From positions 1-64,000 of the forward strand of contig JAWUWK010000028.1 in NCBI GenBank assembly GCA_034111875.1: a DNA stretch of 64,000 nucleotides, in the 5' to 3' direction. The notes beneath the pieces were generated by a model, which had not been told where the DNA came from, made no database searches, and was given only the letters and a program-made list of their open reading frames with translations. This DNA comes from Rs1 sp034111875. GTDB lineage: Bacteria > Pseudomonadota > Gammaproteobacteria > Pseudomonadales > Balneatricaceae. The position numbers were made by a program, and so were the translations under genes. Below are positions 17,598 through 26,104 of this stretch, in pieces. Each line of letters opens with the position of its first letter. Position 1 is the first letter of the stretch.

Positions 17598-19184
17598 ATG
17601 TCGAATACCGCTACTGCGCTGCAAGTTGCCAAGCGTAGAACCTTTGCTATCATCTCCCACCCCGATGCCGGAAAAACCACCATTACAGAAAAACTATTAC
17701 TCTTGGGTAACCTGATCCAAAAAGCGGGGACGGTCAAAGGTAAAAAAAGTGATAGACACGCGACCTCCGATTGGATGACGATGGAGCAAGATCGTGGAAT
17801 CTCCATTACCTCATCGGTTATGCAATTTCACTGGAATGACAAAGTCGTTAATCTCCTTGATACGCCCGGCCATGAAGATTTTTCTGAAGATACTTATCGA
17901 ACTTTGACAGCGGTAGACAGTGCGTTAATGGTGGTTGATGGGGCTAAAGGTGTTGAAGCTAGAACCATTAAACTGATGGAAGTTTGTCGTTTGCGCGATA
18001 CCCCTATCTTCTCTTTCGTGAATAAAATGGACCGTAATATTCGCGACCCTATAGAGCTGCTCGACGAGATAGAAAGTGTCTTAAAAATAGCCGCAGCACC
18101 GATTAACTGGCCGATAGGTATGAGTAGTTTCTTCAAGGGAATCTACAATTTAGTCGAAGATGAAATCCATGTCTATACTCCAGGTAGAGGCGCTGTATTA
18201 GCCGAAGATATTAGAATTAAAGGGTTGGATTCAACGGAAGCAAAAGCGCTTTTAGGTGACCTTTATGATGACTTTGTGGATGAGATTGAGTTGGTAAGAG
18301 GCGCGACCAATACATTTGATCGCGAATTATTCCTAGCGGGAGAGCTGACACCGGTTTTCTTCGGTACCGCTCTGGGAAATTTCGGCGTAAAAGAAATGCT
18401 TGACGGTTATACCGACTTTGCGCCTAAGCCTATTGCCCGCTCGGCAGTGAGCCGTATTGTTAACTCTGATGAAACTAAATTCTCAGGTTTTATTTTTAAA
18501 ATTCAAGCCAATATGGATCCTAAACACCGTGACCGTATTGCCTTTATGCGGATCTGTTCCGGTAACTATAGTAAAGGCATGAAAATGCGCCACTGTCGAA
18601 TCAAAAAAGATGTCAAAATAGCCGATGCGGTTACTTTCTTAGCCGGTGACCGCGAAAGTGTAGAACAGGCCTGGTCAGGAGATATTATTGGTCTGCATAA
18701 CCACGGCACTATTCAAATAGGCGATACCTTTAGTGAAGGTGAAGAACTTAAATTCACCGGTATTCCGCACTTTGCCCCCGAGTTATTCAAACGTGTGCGC
18801 TCTGTTGATCCTTTAAAAGCTAAGCAACTACGTAAAGGTTTACAGCAACTGGCAGAAGAGGGCGCAGTTCAGCTGTTTATGCCTAATAAAAATAATGATT
18901 TAGTCTTAGGCGCGGTGGGTATTTTACAGTTTGAAGTGGTTATGTTTCGTCTAAAAGATGAATACAAAGTGGACTGCCTTTACGAAACTGTCGGTGTCCA
19001 AACCGCCCGTTGGATCGAATGTGATGATAGCAAAATGATTGAAGAGCTGAATCGCAAAGCGGCTGACAACTTAGCCATCGATGGGGGTGGGCTCCTGACC
19101 TATTTAGCGCCGACGAGAGTTAATTTGAGTTTGACCCAAGAGCGTTGGCCTAAAGTGCAGTTTAGAGCAACTAGAGAGCACTAA
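17598..19184 (+). CDS. prfC: Peptide chain release factor 3
   Basis: A translational GTPase that recycles RF1/RF2 from the ribosome after peptide release. The 528-residue product has G1 HPDAGKTT (residues 21-28), the switch region DWMTMEQDRGISITSSVMQF, G3 DTPGHEDF and G4 NKMD. The RF3-specific region continues with KIQANMDPKHRDRIAFMR and ends in VQFRATREH. The length is exactly typical. A clear terminator follows and tatD comes next, similar to the prfC/yjjV vicinity in enterics. Confidence 0.98.
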   Translation: MSNTATALQVAKRRTFAIISHPDAGKTTITEKLLLLGNLIQKAGTVKGKKSDRHATSDWMTMEQDRGISITSSVMQFHWNDKVVNLLDTPGHEDFSEDTYRTLTAVDSALMVVDGAKGVEARTIKLMEVCRLRDTPIFSFVNKMDRNIRDPIELLDEIESVLKIAAAPINWPIGMSSFFKGIYNLVEDEIHVYTPGRGAVLAEDIRIKGLDSTEAKALLGDLYDDFVDEIELVRGATNTFDRELFLAGELTPVFFGTALGNFGVKEMLDGYTDFAPKPIARSAVSRIVNSDETKFSGFIFKIQANMDPKHRDRIAFMRICSGNYSKGMKMRHCRIKKDVKIADAVTFLAGDRESVEQAWSGDIIGLHNHGTIQIGDTFSEGEELKFTGIPHFAPELFKRVRSVDPLKAKQLRKGLQQLAEEGAVQLFMPNKNNDLVLGAVGILQFEVVMFRLKDEYKVDCLYETVGVQTARWIECDDSKMIEELNRKAADNLAIDGGGLLTYLAPTRVNLSLTQERWPKVQFRATREH

Positions 19185-19218
19185 TATCCGCCGAGAGCCT
19201 GTATATTGCCTGATGATC

Positions 19219-19243
19219 AAGGCCGCTTTTTAGTGGCCTTTTC
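19219..19243 (+). terminator. Terminator after prfC
   Basis: AAGGCCGC and GTGGCCTT form a hairpin with one G-T pair and a T-rich loop, followed by TTTT, 34 bases after the prfC stop. Confidence 0.75.
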
Positions 19244-19301
19244 TATGTCGCTAACAGAATTTTATTAGGATACTACTCAGTGAACAAAGTTGGAGGTAAC
19301 A

Positions 19302-20102
19302 ATGTCGTTTATTGATAGCCACTGTCATCTAGATTTTTCACCGTTATCTGAGCAATTAGATCAGGTGCTAATGCGCGCTGAGCAACAGGGCGTTAAGGAA
19401 TTCGTTGTGCCTAGCGTCAGCATAGCCAATATACCCGGCGTTATTGAGCTGGCTAAACAGTTTCGACAAGTGCATATCGCACTGGGCTTACATCCTTGTT
19501 TTATGCACTTACATCAACCTTTAGATATCGATTTATTAGCGGACTATGTGGCGTCAGCGAGGCCCTGTGCGATTGGTGAGATTGGCTTAGATTTTTTTAT
19601 CACTTCAGATGTAAGCCAAAGGCAGCGGCAATTGCAACTGGCCGAGCAACAGCTAGCGTTAGCCCAGCAGTTTAATCTTCCTGTGATTGTGCATGTACGC
19701 AAAGCACATGATCAGCTATTGATGTTACTGAAAAAGCTCAAGTTTATTCAAGGTGGTATCGTCCATGCTTACAGTGGTAGCGCTGAACAAGCACAACGTT
19801 ATATAAATGAGTTCGGTTTTAAGTTAGGTTTTGGTGGGACTGTTACATATCAACGGTCGACTAAAATCAGGCAGTTGGCTAGCCAGTTACCTTTGTGGAG
19901 TCTTGTATTAGAAACAGATGCGCCCGACATGCCATTGTTTAATATGCAATTAACGGTGAATCAGCCCGCAAATATCAGGCACATAGCCGAGGTCGTATGC
20001 GAATTGCGGCATGAATCCAGTGGGGAAATCGAACGTCAAATTAAAAAAAATACTCTAGAGTGCTTAAAATTGAGAGCCTCAGGAAATTATTTGTTACGGT
20101 AA
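19302..20102 (+). CDS. TatD-family metal-dependent hydrolase (YjjV-like)
   Basis: A 266-residue TIM-barrel hydrolase of the TatD family; members act as metal-dependent DNases or deoxyribonucleases. It shows the N-terminal metal motif DSHCHLDF (residues 4-11), the glutamate in GEIGLDFF, the histidines in PVIVHVRKAHDQ and GIVHAYSGS, and the distal aspartate in LETDAPDMP. The ATG at 19302 is preceded by a good GGAGGT; an upstream start at 19290 would add four residues. Its last 16 bases overlap the convergent lipoprotein gene. Confidence 0.9.
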   Translation: MSFIDSHCHLDFSPLSEQLDQVLMRAEQQGVKEFVVPSVSIANIPGVIELAKQFRQVHIALGLHPCFMHLHQPLDIDLLADYVASARPCAIGEIGLDFFITSDVSQRQRQLQLAEQQLALAQQFNLPVIVHVRKAHDQLLMLLKKLKFIQGGIVHAYSGSAEQAQRYINEFGFKLGFGGTVTYQRSTKIRQLASQLPLWSLVLETDAPDMPLFNMQLTVNQPANIRHIAEVVCELRHESSGEIERQIKKNTLECLKLRASGNYLLR

Positions 20103-20536
20103 TTGAGCTCGTCAACTTTCTCCAGTACATCCCAGACAGTATCCGTCTGTTGGTTTATAGGCAGTTGGTAACGGGCGTTTCCGAGCGGTGTTGCTTGATA
20201 ATCTAGGTTCTTACCTGAGATTAAAATATTCATTAGACTGGCTAACCGGTTTGGTTCTCTTATTTGCTGTTGATAAATATTTTCAATAACTTTAACTTCG
20301 TGAAGATAGAAGTTAGTTGGTATAATGCTCAGGCAACTACTCGCAATTTTTGCATCATTATAGCCTTTGCAATAAGCGCCAGTCTGGGCGTTCAACAGGT
20401 AAAAATCATAGCTGTTCGAGTTATTCACCAGGCTTGGAGTACTGCAAGCACTGAATAATATACAGCTGAAAATGATGGTGGGTCTTATAAAAAAATTCAG
20501 TTTCAAGAGGTGGGTTTTTGCTAATATTAATGTCAT
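20087..20536 (-). CDS. Predicted lipoprotein of unknown function
   Basis: A 149-residue protein with a long N-terminal signal ending at a lipobox (ILFSAC, acylated C31). The mature part has YDFYLLNAQTGAYCKGYNDAKIASSCLSIIPTNFYLHEV, with paired cysteines that could form a disulfide, and a C-terminal PINQQTDTVWDVLEKVDEL. I do not recognise the family. It is encoded between fabY and tatD, overlapping the tatD 3' end by 16 bases. An internal start such as the TTG region near the hydrophobic segment would shorten the unusually long signal. Confidence 0.62.
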   Translation of the reverse strand: MTLILAKTHLLKLNFFIRPTIIFSCILFSACSTPSLVNNSNSYDFYLLNAQTGAYCKGYNDAKIASSCLSIIPTNFYLHEVKVIENIYQQQIREPNRLASLMNILISGKNLDYQATPLGNARYQLPINQQTDTVWDVLEKVDELNYRNK

Positions 20537-20557
20537 TGTATTTATCCTATACTGCGA

Positions 20558-22477
20558 CTAGGCTTTGAAGTAGTCATCAAAAGGGTGAGATTTGTCAATG
20601 TCAATTGACTGCTTATATCCGGGGATTTTTACTTCAGCCGGACTGATCACGAGGTCGTCTCCTGCCAGTACGTTGTGATTAAACTTGTAACTAGGCAAGG
20701 CTTCCCCGCGCATAGCACTGACATCATAAGCCTGCGCTTTTGCTACCACGGGTTTGTTGGCTTCTTGCCAGCTGGCGATTTTTTCAGCACCGTGTTTGTA
20801 CAGCAGCATATCTCTGACGATATGCGGGGCTAAGATAGGGGCGCTAGCATTGTTGCCGCCAAATCCTTTAGAGTTGAGAATCACAGAGTCCATCCCAGTG
20901 GTGCCGACCTTAAGGTGCTCTGTAGAGAGTAATAAATTACTTTGATGTATATCATCAGCAAAACGTTTGCTGGTGGCTATGCCTGGGATATAGCCATAAA
21001 CCCAAGTGCCTAATGAACTACAAAGTTGATCGCCGCCAGCGGTGCCTTGGGAGTGACCTAAATAGCATTTAACAGCCGCCACGGGCCATTGTGTGATATC
21101 AAAAGCTTTGGCCACTTGATTAATAACATGTGACTCAGTTACACGGTTTTGTGGGGTGCTGGTGCCATGTGCTTGGACAAAAGATCGTTGTTGTAATGAC
21201 TCTTTTCCTAGCATGCTGCTAATCAGAGCAGCGGATTTGCTCAAGGTGAGGTAGTTGCCGATGCCCGGAGCCGAAATGGATTTTTTGTGGCCGTCAGCAT
21301 TGACAAAAACATCGGGTATGGCACCATGGATTTGTGCGCCCAAGGTTAAGGCCAGTTCATCGCTCATAAGTAAAACAAATTGACTAGATTCAGCAATAGT
21401 GAAGCCACAGTTTTCAGCAAAAGGACGACATGGACTGCGATAGTGGTGCTCGCTTAATTGATCTACATTATTTAGCGCGAGGAGATCTTTTTCTTCAGCT
21501 AGGGCGCCCATGGTGCGAAAGCCTTCAATGATCTCAGGTGTTATTGGCGCATCGCTGCCACCGACTAGAACCACTTTTTTACGGCCATCGCGAATGTCTT
21601 GCACGCCATTGCGTAAATTGTAGAGGAAGGTCGCACAGGCACCGAGAGAGCCTCCTGTGCTGCCAACATTACCTATGACATAAGCGTTGACAAAGTCTGC
21701 AGGCATTTGCGCATAACCGAGTGGTATTTGTTTGGAGGTGATGCGCTTACCAATACTTGGGTATTTTGTTAAGCCGCCAAAGCCCAGATCATCTAGTTGG
21801 CCAATAGAGTTGCTCGCGTAAACAGCAATGTCGTCGGGAGACACGGCATCGGCAATAATATCAAAATCTATCCCTGAGGAGTTGATGGCGTCAGAGGCCG
21901 CGTATATCGTCATTTGCAAATTACGCGGATGATTGCGTGATTGATAAAGTTTTCCCGGCTCAAAACCTGTCGGCAGTTGCCCTGCAGTTTTCACGCTAGC
22001 TTCTTTTGTGTCTGGAAAGATAATAGGTAATTCGCCAACAACGGATACTTTAAAAGTGTTAGGGGTTAATTCAGTGACTGTCCAGTTGTCTGGAATTACA
22101 TTCGGTAGTTGGCGTTTGCTTAAGTTGAAGCAGATAGGTTCAGCGCTTTGTAGTTTGACGGCTTTATTAAACACCATAGCATTGACATCGAAGTGTTGAG
22201 CGTCAATTTTGCGGATCAGAGAGTTCTCTAGTACTTGAGCACTGATAGTCTTTACTAGGCTGTCTAGGCAAGTAAATTCGCCTTCAGCGGTTGTGTATTT
22301 GTCCTCTCCAGCAGTGCAGGTAACTAATTTACTGATGGTAGCCAAAGAGAGGATAGTGGCGGCGCGTTCACAAGCGCTGAGTTTATCAATAATTAAGCGA
22401 CGATAACTATGATGAAAGGAGCTTCTTCCAGCTGGATTTATACCTCCAAATCCAACAATAACCGGTAGGTGTGACAA
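20558..22477 (-). CDS. fabY: Beta-ketoacyl-ACP synthase, FabY type
   Basis: A 639-residue ketosynthase of the long FabY class, first recognised in Pseudomonas aeruginosa, where it primes fatty-acid synthesis by condensing acetyl-CoA with malonyl-ACP in place of FabH. The thiolase-fold core carries nucleophile C281 in GGSLGACATFL, H437 in QAHGTSTPQNRVTE and K470/H475 in VKCYLGHSQG. A 180-residue N-terminal extension (GFGGINPAGRSSFHHSYRR onward) is characteristic of this class. The length matches FabY rather than FabB/F (about 410). Transcription is monocistronic or with the small lipoprotein gene 21 bases downstream. Confidence 0.85.
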   Translation of the reverse strand: MSHLPVIVGFGGINPAGRSSFHHSYRRLIIDKLSACERAATILSLATISKLVTCTAGEDKYTTAEGEFTCLDSLVKTISAQVLENSLIRKIDAQHFDVNAMVFNKAVKLQSAEPICFNLSKRQLPNVIPDNWTVTELTPNTFKVSVVGELPIIFPDTKEASVKTAGQLPTGFEPGKLYQSRNHPRNLQMTIYAASDAINSSGIDFDIIADAVSPDDIAVYASNSIGQLDDLGFGGLTKYPSIGKRITSKQIPLGYAQMPADFVNAYVIGNVGSTGGSLGACATFLYNLRNGVQDIRDGRKKVVLVGGSDAPITPEIIEGFRTMGALAEEKDLLALNNVDQLSEHHYRSPCRPFAENCGFTIAESSQFVLLMSDELALTLGAQIHGAIPDVFVNADGHKKSISAPGIGNYLTLSKSAALISSMLGKESLQQRSFVQAHGTSTPQNRVTESHVINQVAKAFDITQWPVAAVKCYLGHSQGTAGGDQLCSSLGTWVYGYIPGIATSKRFADDIHQSNLLLSTEHLKVGTTGMDSVILNSKGFGGNNASAPILAPHIVRDMLLYKHGAEKIASWQEANKPVVAKAQAYDVSAMRGEALPSYKFNHNVLAGDDLVISPAEVKIPGYKQSIDIDKSHPFDDYFKA

Positions 22478-22955
22478 ATAGAGCTCCTTAAAAGAACTTA
22501 AAATAATAGTGCGAGACTTCAGCTTAACTATTAGATTTGTAAATACGATGTTAAAAACAAACTTATAATGCCAATTTACTGACGTAAACCCCGCTTTTTC
22601 GCTTGTTTTTGCTTAGTCATTACTTAACTTATAACGCTATGCAGGGGTGTCAGTACGGCAATAGTATTCGCCTAAAGCTGCAAATCAACCTAAGCCAGAA
22701 GCTTGAAATATCGACGAAAGCTGATTTAGCTTTAAACGTGAAGACGATTTTAAGGCGTATTCTAGCGATTGCCAATAGAACTCGCTAGGCATTTATGAGC
22801 ATTTTTAATTAATTCGCCGCTTTAGTAGAGTAAGAGTGCTTGATAATGTTGTGTTCATATAACTAATCTAACTTGTGACAAGCATTGTGTTATAGAATCC
22901 AGCTATTTGTTGTATAGTTGACGCTTGCCTGAATAAAATAAACAAGGATCTATTT
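22478..22955. other. 478-base divergent intergenic region between fabY and the OmpA-family gene
   Basis: No supported gene. A possible extended -10, TGTTATAGA at 22888-22896, lies 60 bases before the OmpA-family start but has no clear -35. The fabY promoter should lie in the left half. A short 61-codon frame at 22603-22788 has no ribosome site and no recognisable product. Confidence 0.35.
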
Positions 22956-23615
22956 ATGCGTAAAAAATTAGCCACAATTTTACTGCCGGTTGTCTTCTTG
23001 ACGGGCTGTGCTAACACCCAAGGTGAAAATGGCAATGCCAGCTATGGTGCTATTGGTGGAGCATTGGTCGGTGCATTACTGGGAAGTCAGCTCGACGATG
23101 ATGGTAACCGTGACAAAGGTATCATTGTCGGTGCCTTGGCCGGCGCTGCTGCCGGTGGCGCTATCGGTAATTATATGGATCGTCAAGAGGCGGCCATGCG
23201 TGCTCAATTAGAAGATGAGAGACGTCGTAATGCCATAGAAATAGAGCGTATTAAAGATGATACCCTGCGTTTGGTGCTAAACGATGATGTTTCTTTTGAT
23301 TTTAATTCTGATAAGGTAAAACCTTCGTTTCATGCCTCTCTAAAAAAGGTCAATCAAGTATTGGCCCATTACAATAGCTCAAATATTACCATTGTAGGGC
23401 ATACCGATTCTAAAGGTTCTGAAAGTTACAACCAAGGTTTGTCAGAGCGACGAGCTGAGTCTGTGAAAAGGTACTTATCAACCGGTGGGGTCAACGGATC
23501 TCGTTTAAGCACAGCCGGTTATGGTGAGTTACAGCCAAGAGATAGCAACGATACCAGTAATGGTCGCAGCCGAAACAGGCGTGTTGAATTGCTTGTCCAA
23601 GGTGTCGGCAGCTAG
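22956..23615 (+). CDS. OmpA-family lipoprotein with glycine zipper (YiaD-like)
   Basis: A 219-residue outer-membrane lipoprotein that probably anchors to peptidoglycan. The signal MRKKLATILLPVVFLTGC puts the lipid on C18. Residues 30-75 form a glycine-zipper pair (GAIGGALVGALLG and GALAGAAAGGAIGNYMD), followed by a charged helix to about residue 105. The OmpA C-terminal domain has FDFNSDKVKP, GHTDSKGSESYNQGLSERRAESV, GYGELQP and GRSRNRRVEL, including the Asp and Arg that bind diaminopimelate. A strong terminator follows. Confidence 0.9.
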   Translation: MRKKLATILLPVVFLTGCANTQGENGNASYGAIGGALVGALLGSQLDDDGNRDKGIIVGALAGAAAGGAIGNYMDRQEAAMRAQLEDERRRNAIEIERIKDDTLRLVLNDDVSFDFNSDKVKPSFHASLKKVNQVLAHYNSSNITIVGHTDSKGSESYNQGLSERRAESVKRYLSTGGVNGSRLSTAGYGELQPRDSNDTSNGRSRNRRVELLVQGVGS

Positions 23616-23630
23616 CCGTTATGAACGCCT

Positions 23631-23661
23631 AAAAAAGCCAGCGACTTCGCTGGCTTTTTTG
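23631..23661 (+). terminator. Strong terminator after the OmpA-family lipoprotein
   Basis: AAAAAAGCCAGCGA pairs with TCGCTGGCTTTTTT across a two-base spacer, giving a long symmetrical stem that could work on both strands. On the minus strand it also lies past the flgT remnant. Confidence 0.92.
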
Positions 23662-23724
23662 TGTCTGCTAGTGGGTAGATTAAGAGGTAGCTGTTTTTTT
23701 TTAAAAAACAGCGTCGACAGCACT

Positions 23725-23980
23725 GCTAGTGCGAGATCAGTATATATCCAATATGAATGTTACTGTGACCGGCAAAATCCTTTAGCCTGCCTGTGCAGAA
23801 CTTCCCCATACTCTGCTACTTATTATAGTAAACGAAGTCTAGCATCATGTTAGGTTAGACTCTTGTTCGCAATCGCAACAGCGAGATTTGCTATACACTT
23901 AACATTTATCGCCGGTATTTATCACGCTCGGTCGACTGGTATTGAGCAAAGCTGTCGTTTTGTGTGTGCGTGTTATCTCC
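23725..23980 (-). pseudogene. Decayed tandem copy of the flgT 3' end
   Basis: This stretch is clearly homologous, base by base, to 23989-24244, the 3' end of the neighbouring flgT gene. Shared blocks include GCTAGTG-GAGATCAGTA, TGACCGGCAAAA, TTTATCGCCGGT and GTGCGTGTTATCTC. The offset is 264-265 bases throughout. Read on the minus strand, its end still encodes DFAGHSNIHIGYILISH-stop against GFAGQSNIQIGDVLISH-stop in the intact gene. Small indels break the frame further upstream and include a TAA. It is a relic of a tandem duplication: either a duplicated C-terminal segment or the remains of a second flgT-like gene. The 8-base interval 23981-23988 separates the copies. Confidence 0.85.
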
Positions 23981-23989
23981 CCAGCCACG

Positions 23990-25231
23990 CTAGTGTGAGA
24001 TCAGTACATCACCAATTTGAATATTACTTTGACCGGCAAAACCGTTGAGGTTACCCTCTGCAGAGTTTTCCCGTACTGTGCTAACGGTCAAAGTCAACGA
24101 TGTTTGACTCAACTCTACTGTGGGGTTTTGTTGGGAATCGTAATAGGTGGATTTGCGATACACAGAAAATTTATCGCCGGTTTTTATGCCGGTGGCTCGG
24201 CCGGCTTTGAACCACACTTTACTTTCATTGGTGCGTGTTATCTCAACAGAAAATTGATGACACCTTAAGCTGCTATTGATGTCATCTGCCATGTTATTGA
24301 GTTCTTTTGCAACTTGCTTACCGTAATCCAATTGCCAAAATGGACTGCTGGCAAAACCAAATTTTTGTCTGTCATTGTTGCCCCATAGGCCTGCGGTTCT
24401 GAAACTCTTTTGATTAATAAGTGACCCTGTAAAGCCATCGTGTATAAATACATCAACTTCGAAAGCGCGCATGTATCTACTGCTTAAATAGTCATATTTG
24501 TGGTATTTGTCTATAAAGTAATTTTTGTGTCTATAGACACTGGGAGTAAGCATCGAAATGTCCCTGACCACACCTGAGACCACGTATTGTACATCCAACT
24601 GTCTAGTTTGTTGTAGCACGGTGCTTAAGGCACCTTGAGGTAATTGGCCTGTTGCAGCCGTGCCAACTTGTGATTGAAGCATCAAATGACCAGCATTTAA
24701 TGCTTGAATATTGTTGCTATTAGAAAGCCGCTTTGATAACTCTGTGGCTAAGCTGGATTCGATATTGCGCAGCTTTCCAATATTTGATTGACTTGGGTCG
24801 AGCATAGGAAACCCAGCAATGGCGACTCGTTTACGGTAGTTGCTGGCAGGATGGCCACTGGCGCATTTGTTTTGGGTGTTCACTTGTACGCTGATCATTA
24901 CTGAAAGTAGATTATCGCTGATGGATTCATTGAGCACTGTGGCTCTACCGACATTGGCGAGCGATTCTATAGAAACGTTATCAAGGGTCATTACTCCCTG
25001 TTCAAGGTGTTGCTGAGTACTTATAAAAGCACTAGATTGCAGAGCTGCTTGCTGTTTTGCTCGAGTGATTGCAATGTGTCGTGCACTGCTTAAATCACCA
25101 TTGGCTATGACCGCTTGCCCCGTTGCTTGTACCGTTAAAGCGCTAGCTTGGGTTACCAAAAAAATACTCGCGATCAATAAAAACTTGAGCGTTAGGACAG
25201 GTGCTTTCCTTAGATTATTAGAGCTCAACAT
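23990..25231 (-). CDS. flgT: Flagellar assembly protein FlgT
   Basis: A 413-residue periplasmic protein of the FlgT family. In Vibrio, FlgT forms the H ring around the flagellar basal body and helps recruit the T ring and stator. An N-terminal signal peptide (hydrophobic segment about residues 14-31, ending TQASA) is followed by VQATGQAVIANGDLSSARHIAITRAKQQAALQ, the typical FlgT N-domain. The middle domain resembles TolB-N (KRVAIAGFPMLDPSQ). The C-terminal domain is SH3-like (KVWFKAGRATGIKTGDKFSVYRK to IQIGDVLISH). It is divergent from flgO-flgP. No flagellar structural genes are nearby, and a decayed copy of its 3' end lies just downstream. Confidence 0.85.
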   Translation of the reverse strand: MLSSNNLRKAPVLTLKFLLIASIFLVTQASALTVQATGQAVIANGDLSSARHIAITRAKQQAALQSSAFISTQQHLEQGVMTLDNVSIESLANVGRATVLNESISDNLLSVMISVQVNTQNKCASGHPASNYRKRVAIAGFPMLDPSQSNIGKLRNIESSLATELSKRLSNSNNIQALNAGHLMLQSQVGTAATGQLPQGALSTVLQQTRQLDVQYVVSGVVRDISMLTPSVYRHKNYFIDKYHKYDYLSSRYMRAFEVDVFIHDGFTGSLINQKSFRTAGLWGNNDRQKFGFASSPFWQLDYGKQVAKELNNMADDINSSLRCHQFSVEITRTNESKVWFKAGRATGIKTGDKFSVYRKSTYYDSQQNPTVELSQTSLTLTVSTVRENSAEGNLNGFAGQSNIQIGDVLISH

Positions 25232-25258
25232 AGTGTATCAGTTACCGATATAGTAAAA

Positions 25259-25287
25259 ATAATTCAAGGGAAATGTTAAGTCGTCAA
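25259..25287 (-). promoter_or_regulatory. Candidate flgT promoter
   Basis: On the minus strand, TTGACG (25287-25282) and AATTAT (25264-25259) are separated by 17 bases, 28 bases before the flgT start. The -35 is strong and the -10 is moderate. Confidence 0.45.
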
Positions 25288-25307
25288 TATAAGCTTAACT
25301 GTATAAT

Positions 25308-25337
25308 TTGACACTATAATACATTTATCGCTGATAG
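25308..25337 (+). promoter_or_regulatory. Candidate flgO promoter
   Basis: A perfect TTGACA at 25308-25313 faces flgO, followed after 18 bases by TGATAG at 25332-25337. TATAAT hexamers also occur at 25302 and 25315, so the exact -10 is uncertain. It is divergent from the flgT promoter. Confidence 0.4.
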
Positions 25338-25410
25338 CGAATAGAGTCGTTATCAGTCTTAGTGTAATATTAACGATATAACTAATATGGGTAATTGAAG
25401 GCGATACGTA

Positions 25411-26094
25411 ATGAAGTGTGTTTTATTAGTTTTAGTCTCGGTATTGAGTGGCTGTGTACCCCAAAACATAAAATCGCCATTTTCCAATGATATGTCTGCG
25501 GAACAGGCGCGAGAGATTGTTGAAAAAGCCATCGAAATCGACAGTCTGGCCGAGTTCGCTCAGCCCGCTAAAACGGCGTTAGCCCCTATAGACCCTAATT
25601 ATTTCGATCCTGTGAGTGAGGCTGTTGCCCAGATGTCTGATCAAATGGTGCGAGGTTTGCGTCAAAATAGGGTTAAACGTTTGCCTGTGGCGGTATTGCC
25701 TTTTAAATCTTTGCGGCACAGTGTGCACGATGATTTATTTGGCGCAAGAATTTCCGAGAGCTTTGTCTTCCCAATGACTCAGCGCGGTTATAATATGGTT
25801 GATTTTCGAGCGGTCAGCTTAGTCACCACAGAAAAAACACCCGTATCTAAAGGTTTGCTGCCGACGTTGCAGCAGCAATATAAAATCTATTACATATTAA
25901 CCGGTACTTATGCAAAGCATGGTGATGGAGTGGTCTTAAATGCGCGTATTTTAGATGTAATCACACGTCAAGTGGTGGCCGCTGGACAGTCGCATATAGC
26001 TTACAAGCGCCTTGAAAGTATTTTGCCTGGTTACGATCCAATTGATGCGTTAAATAAAGGTTTTATCATCGAAAATGGTGTTGGACCGCAATAG
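25411..26094 (+). CDS. flgO: FlgO family outer-membrane lipoprotein
   Basis: A 227-residue lipoprotein (signal MKCVLLVLVSVLSGC, acylated C15) of the FlgO family, which in Vibrio is an outer-membrane protein needed for normal flagellar stability. The FlgO domain spans about residues 70-215: AVAQMSDQMVRGLRQNRVKRLPVAVLPF, the GARISESFVFPMTQRGYNMVDFRA block and ILTGTYAKHGDGVVLNARILDV. It is followed with an 11-base spacing by flgP and is divergent from flgT, reproducing the flgO-flgP-flgT association. Confidence 0.85.
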   Translation: MKCVLLVLVSVLSGCVPQNIKSPFSNDMSAEQAREIVEKAIEIDSLAEFAQPAKTALAPIDPNYFDPVSEAVAQMSDQMVRGLRQNRVKRLPVAVLPFKSLRHSVHDDLFGARISESFVFPMTQRGYNMVDFRAVSLVTTEKTPVSKGLLPTLQQQYKIYYILTGTYAKHGDGVVLNARILDVITRQVVAAGQSHIAYKRLESILPGYDPIDALNKGFIIENGVGPQ

Positions 26095-26104
26095 GGTTTT
26101 AAAA

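Noticed and set aside
22603..22788. 61-codon open frame between fabY and the OmpA-family gene
   Set aside because: No ribosome site, no recognisable protein pattern and a non-ATG start; most likely chance in a divergent promoter region.
23521..23853. 110-codon plus-strand frame across the OmpA 3' end
   Set aside because: It overlaps the OmpA coding region and runs through its strong terminator and into the flgT relic; its sequence follows those features, not a protein family.
23863..24048. Plus-strand frame between the two flgT copies
   Set aside because: It is antisense to the relic and the flgT 3' end. Its similarity to the 24017-24268 frame is explained by the tandem duplication.
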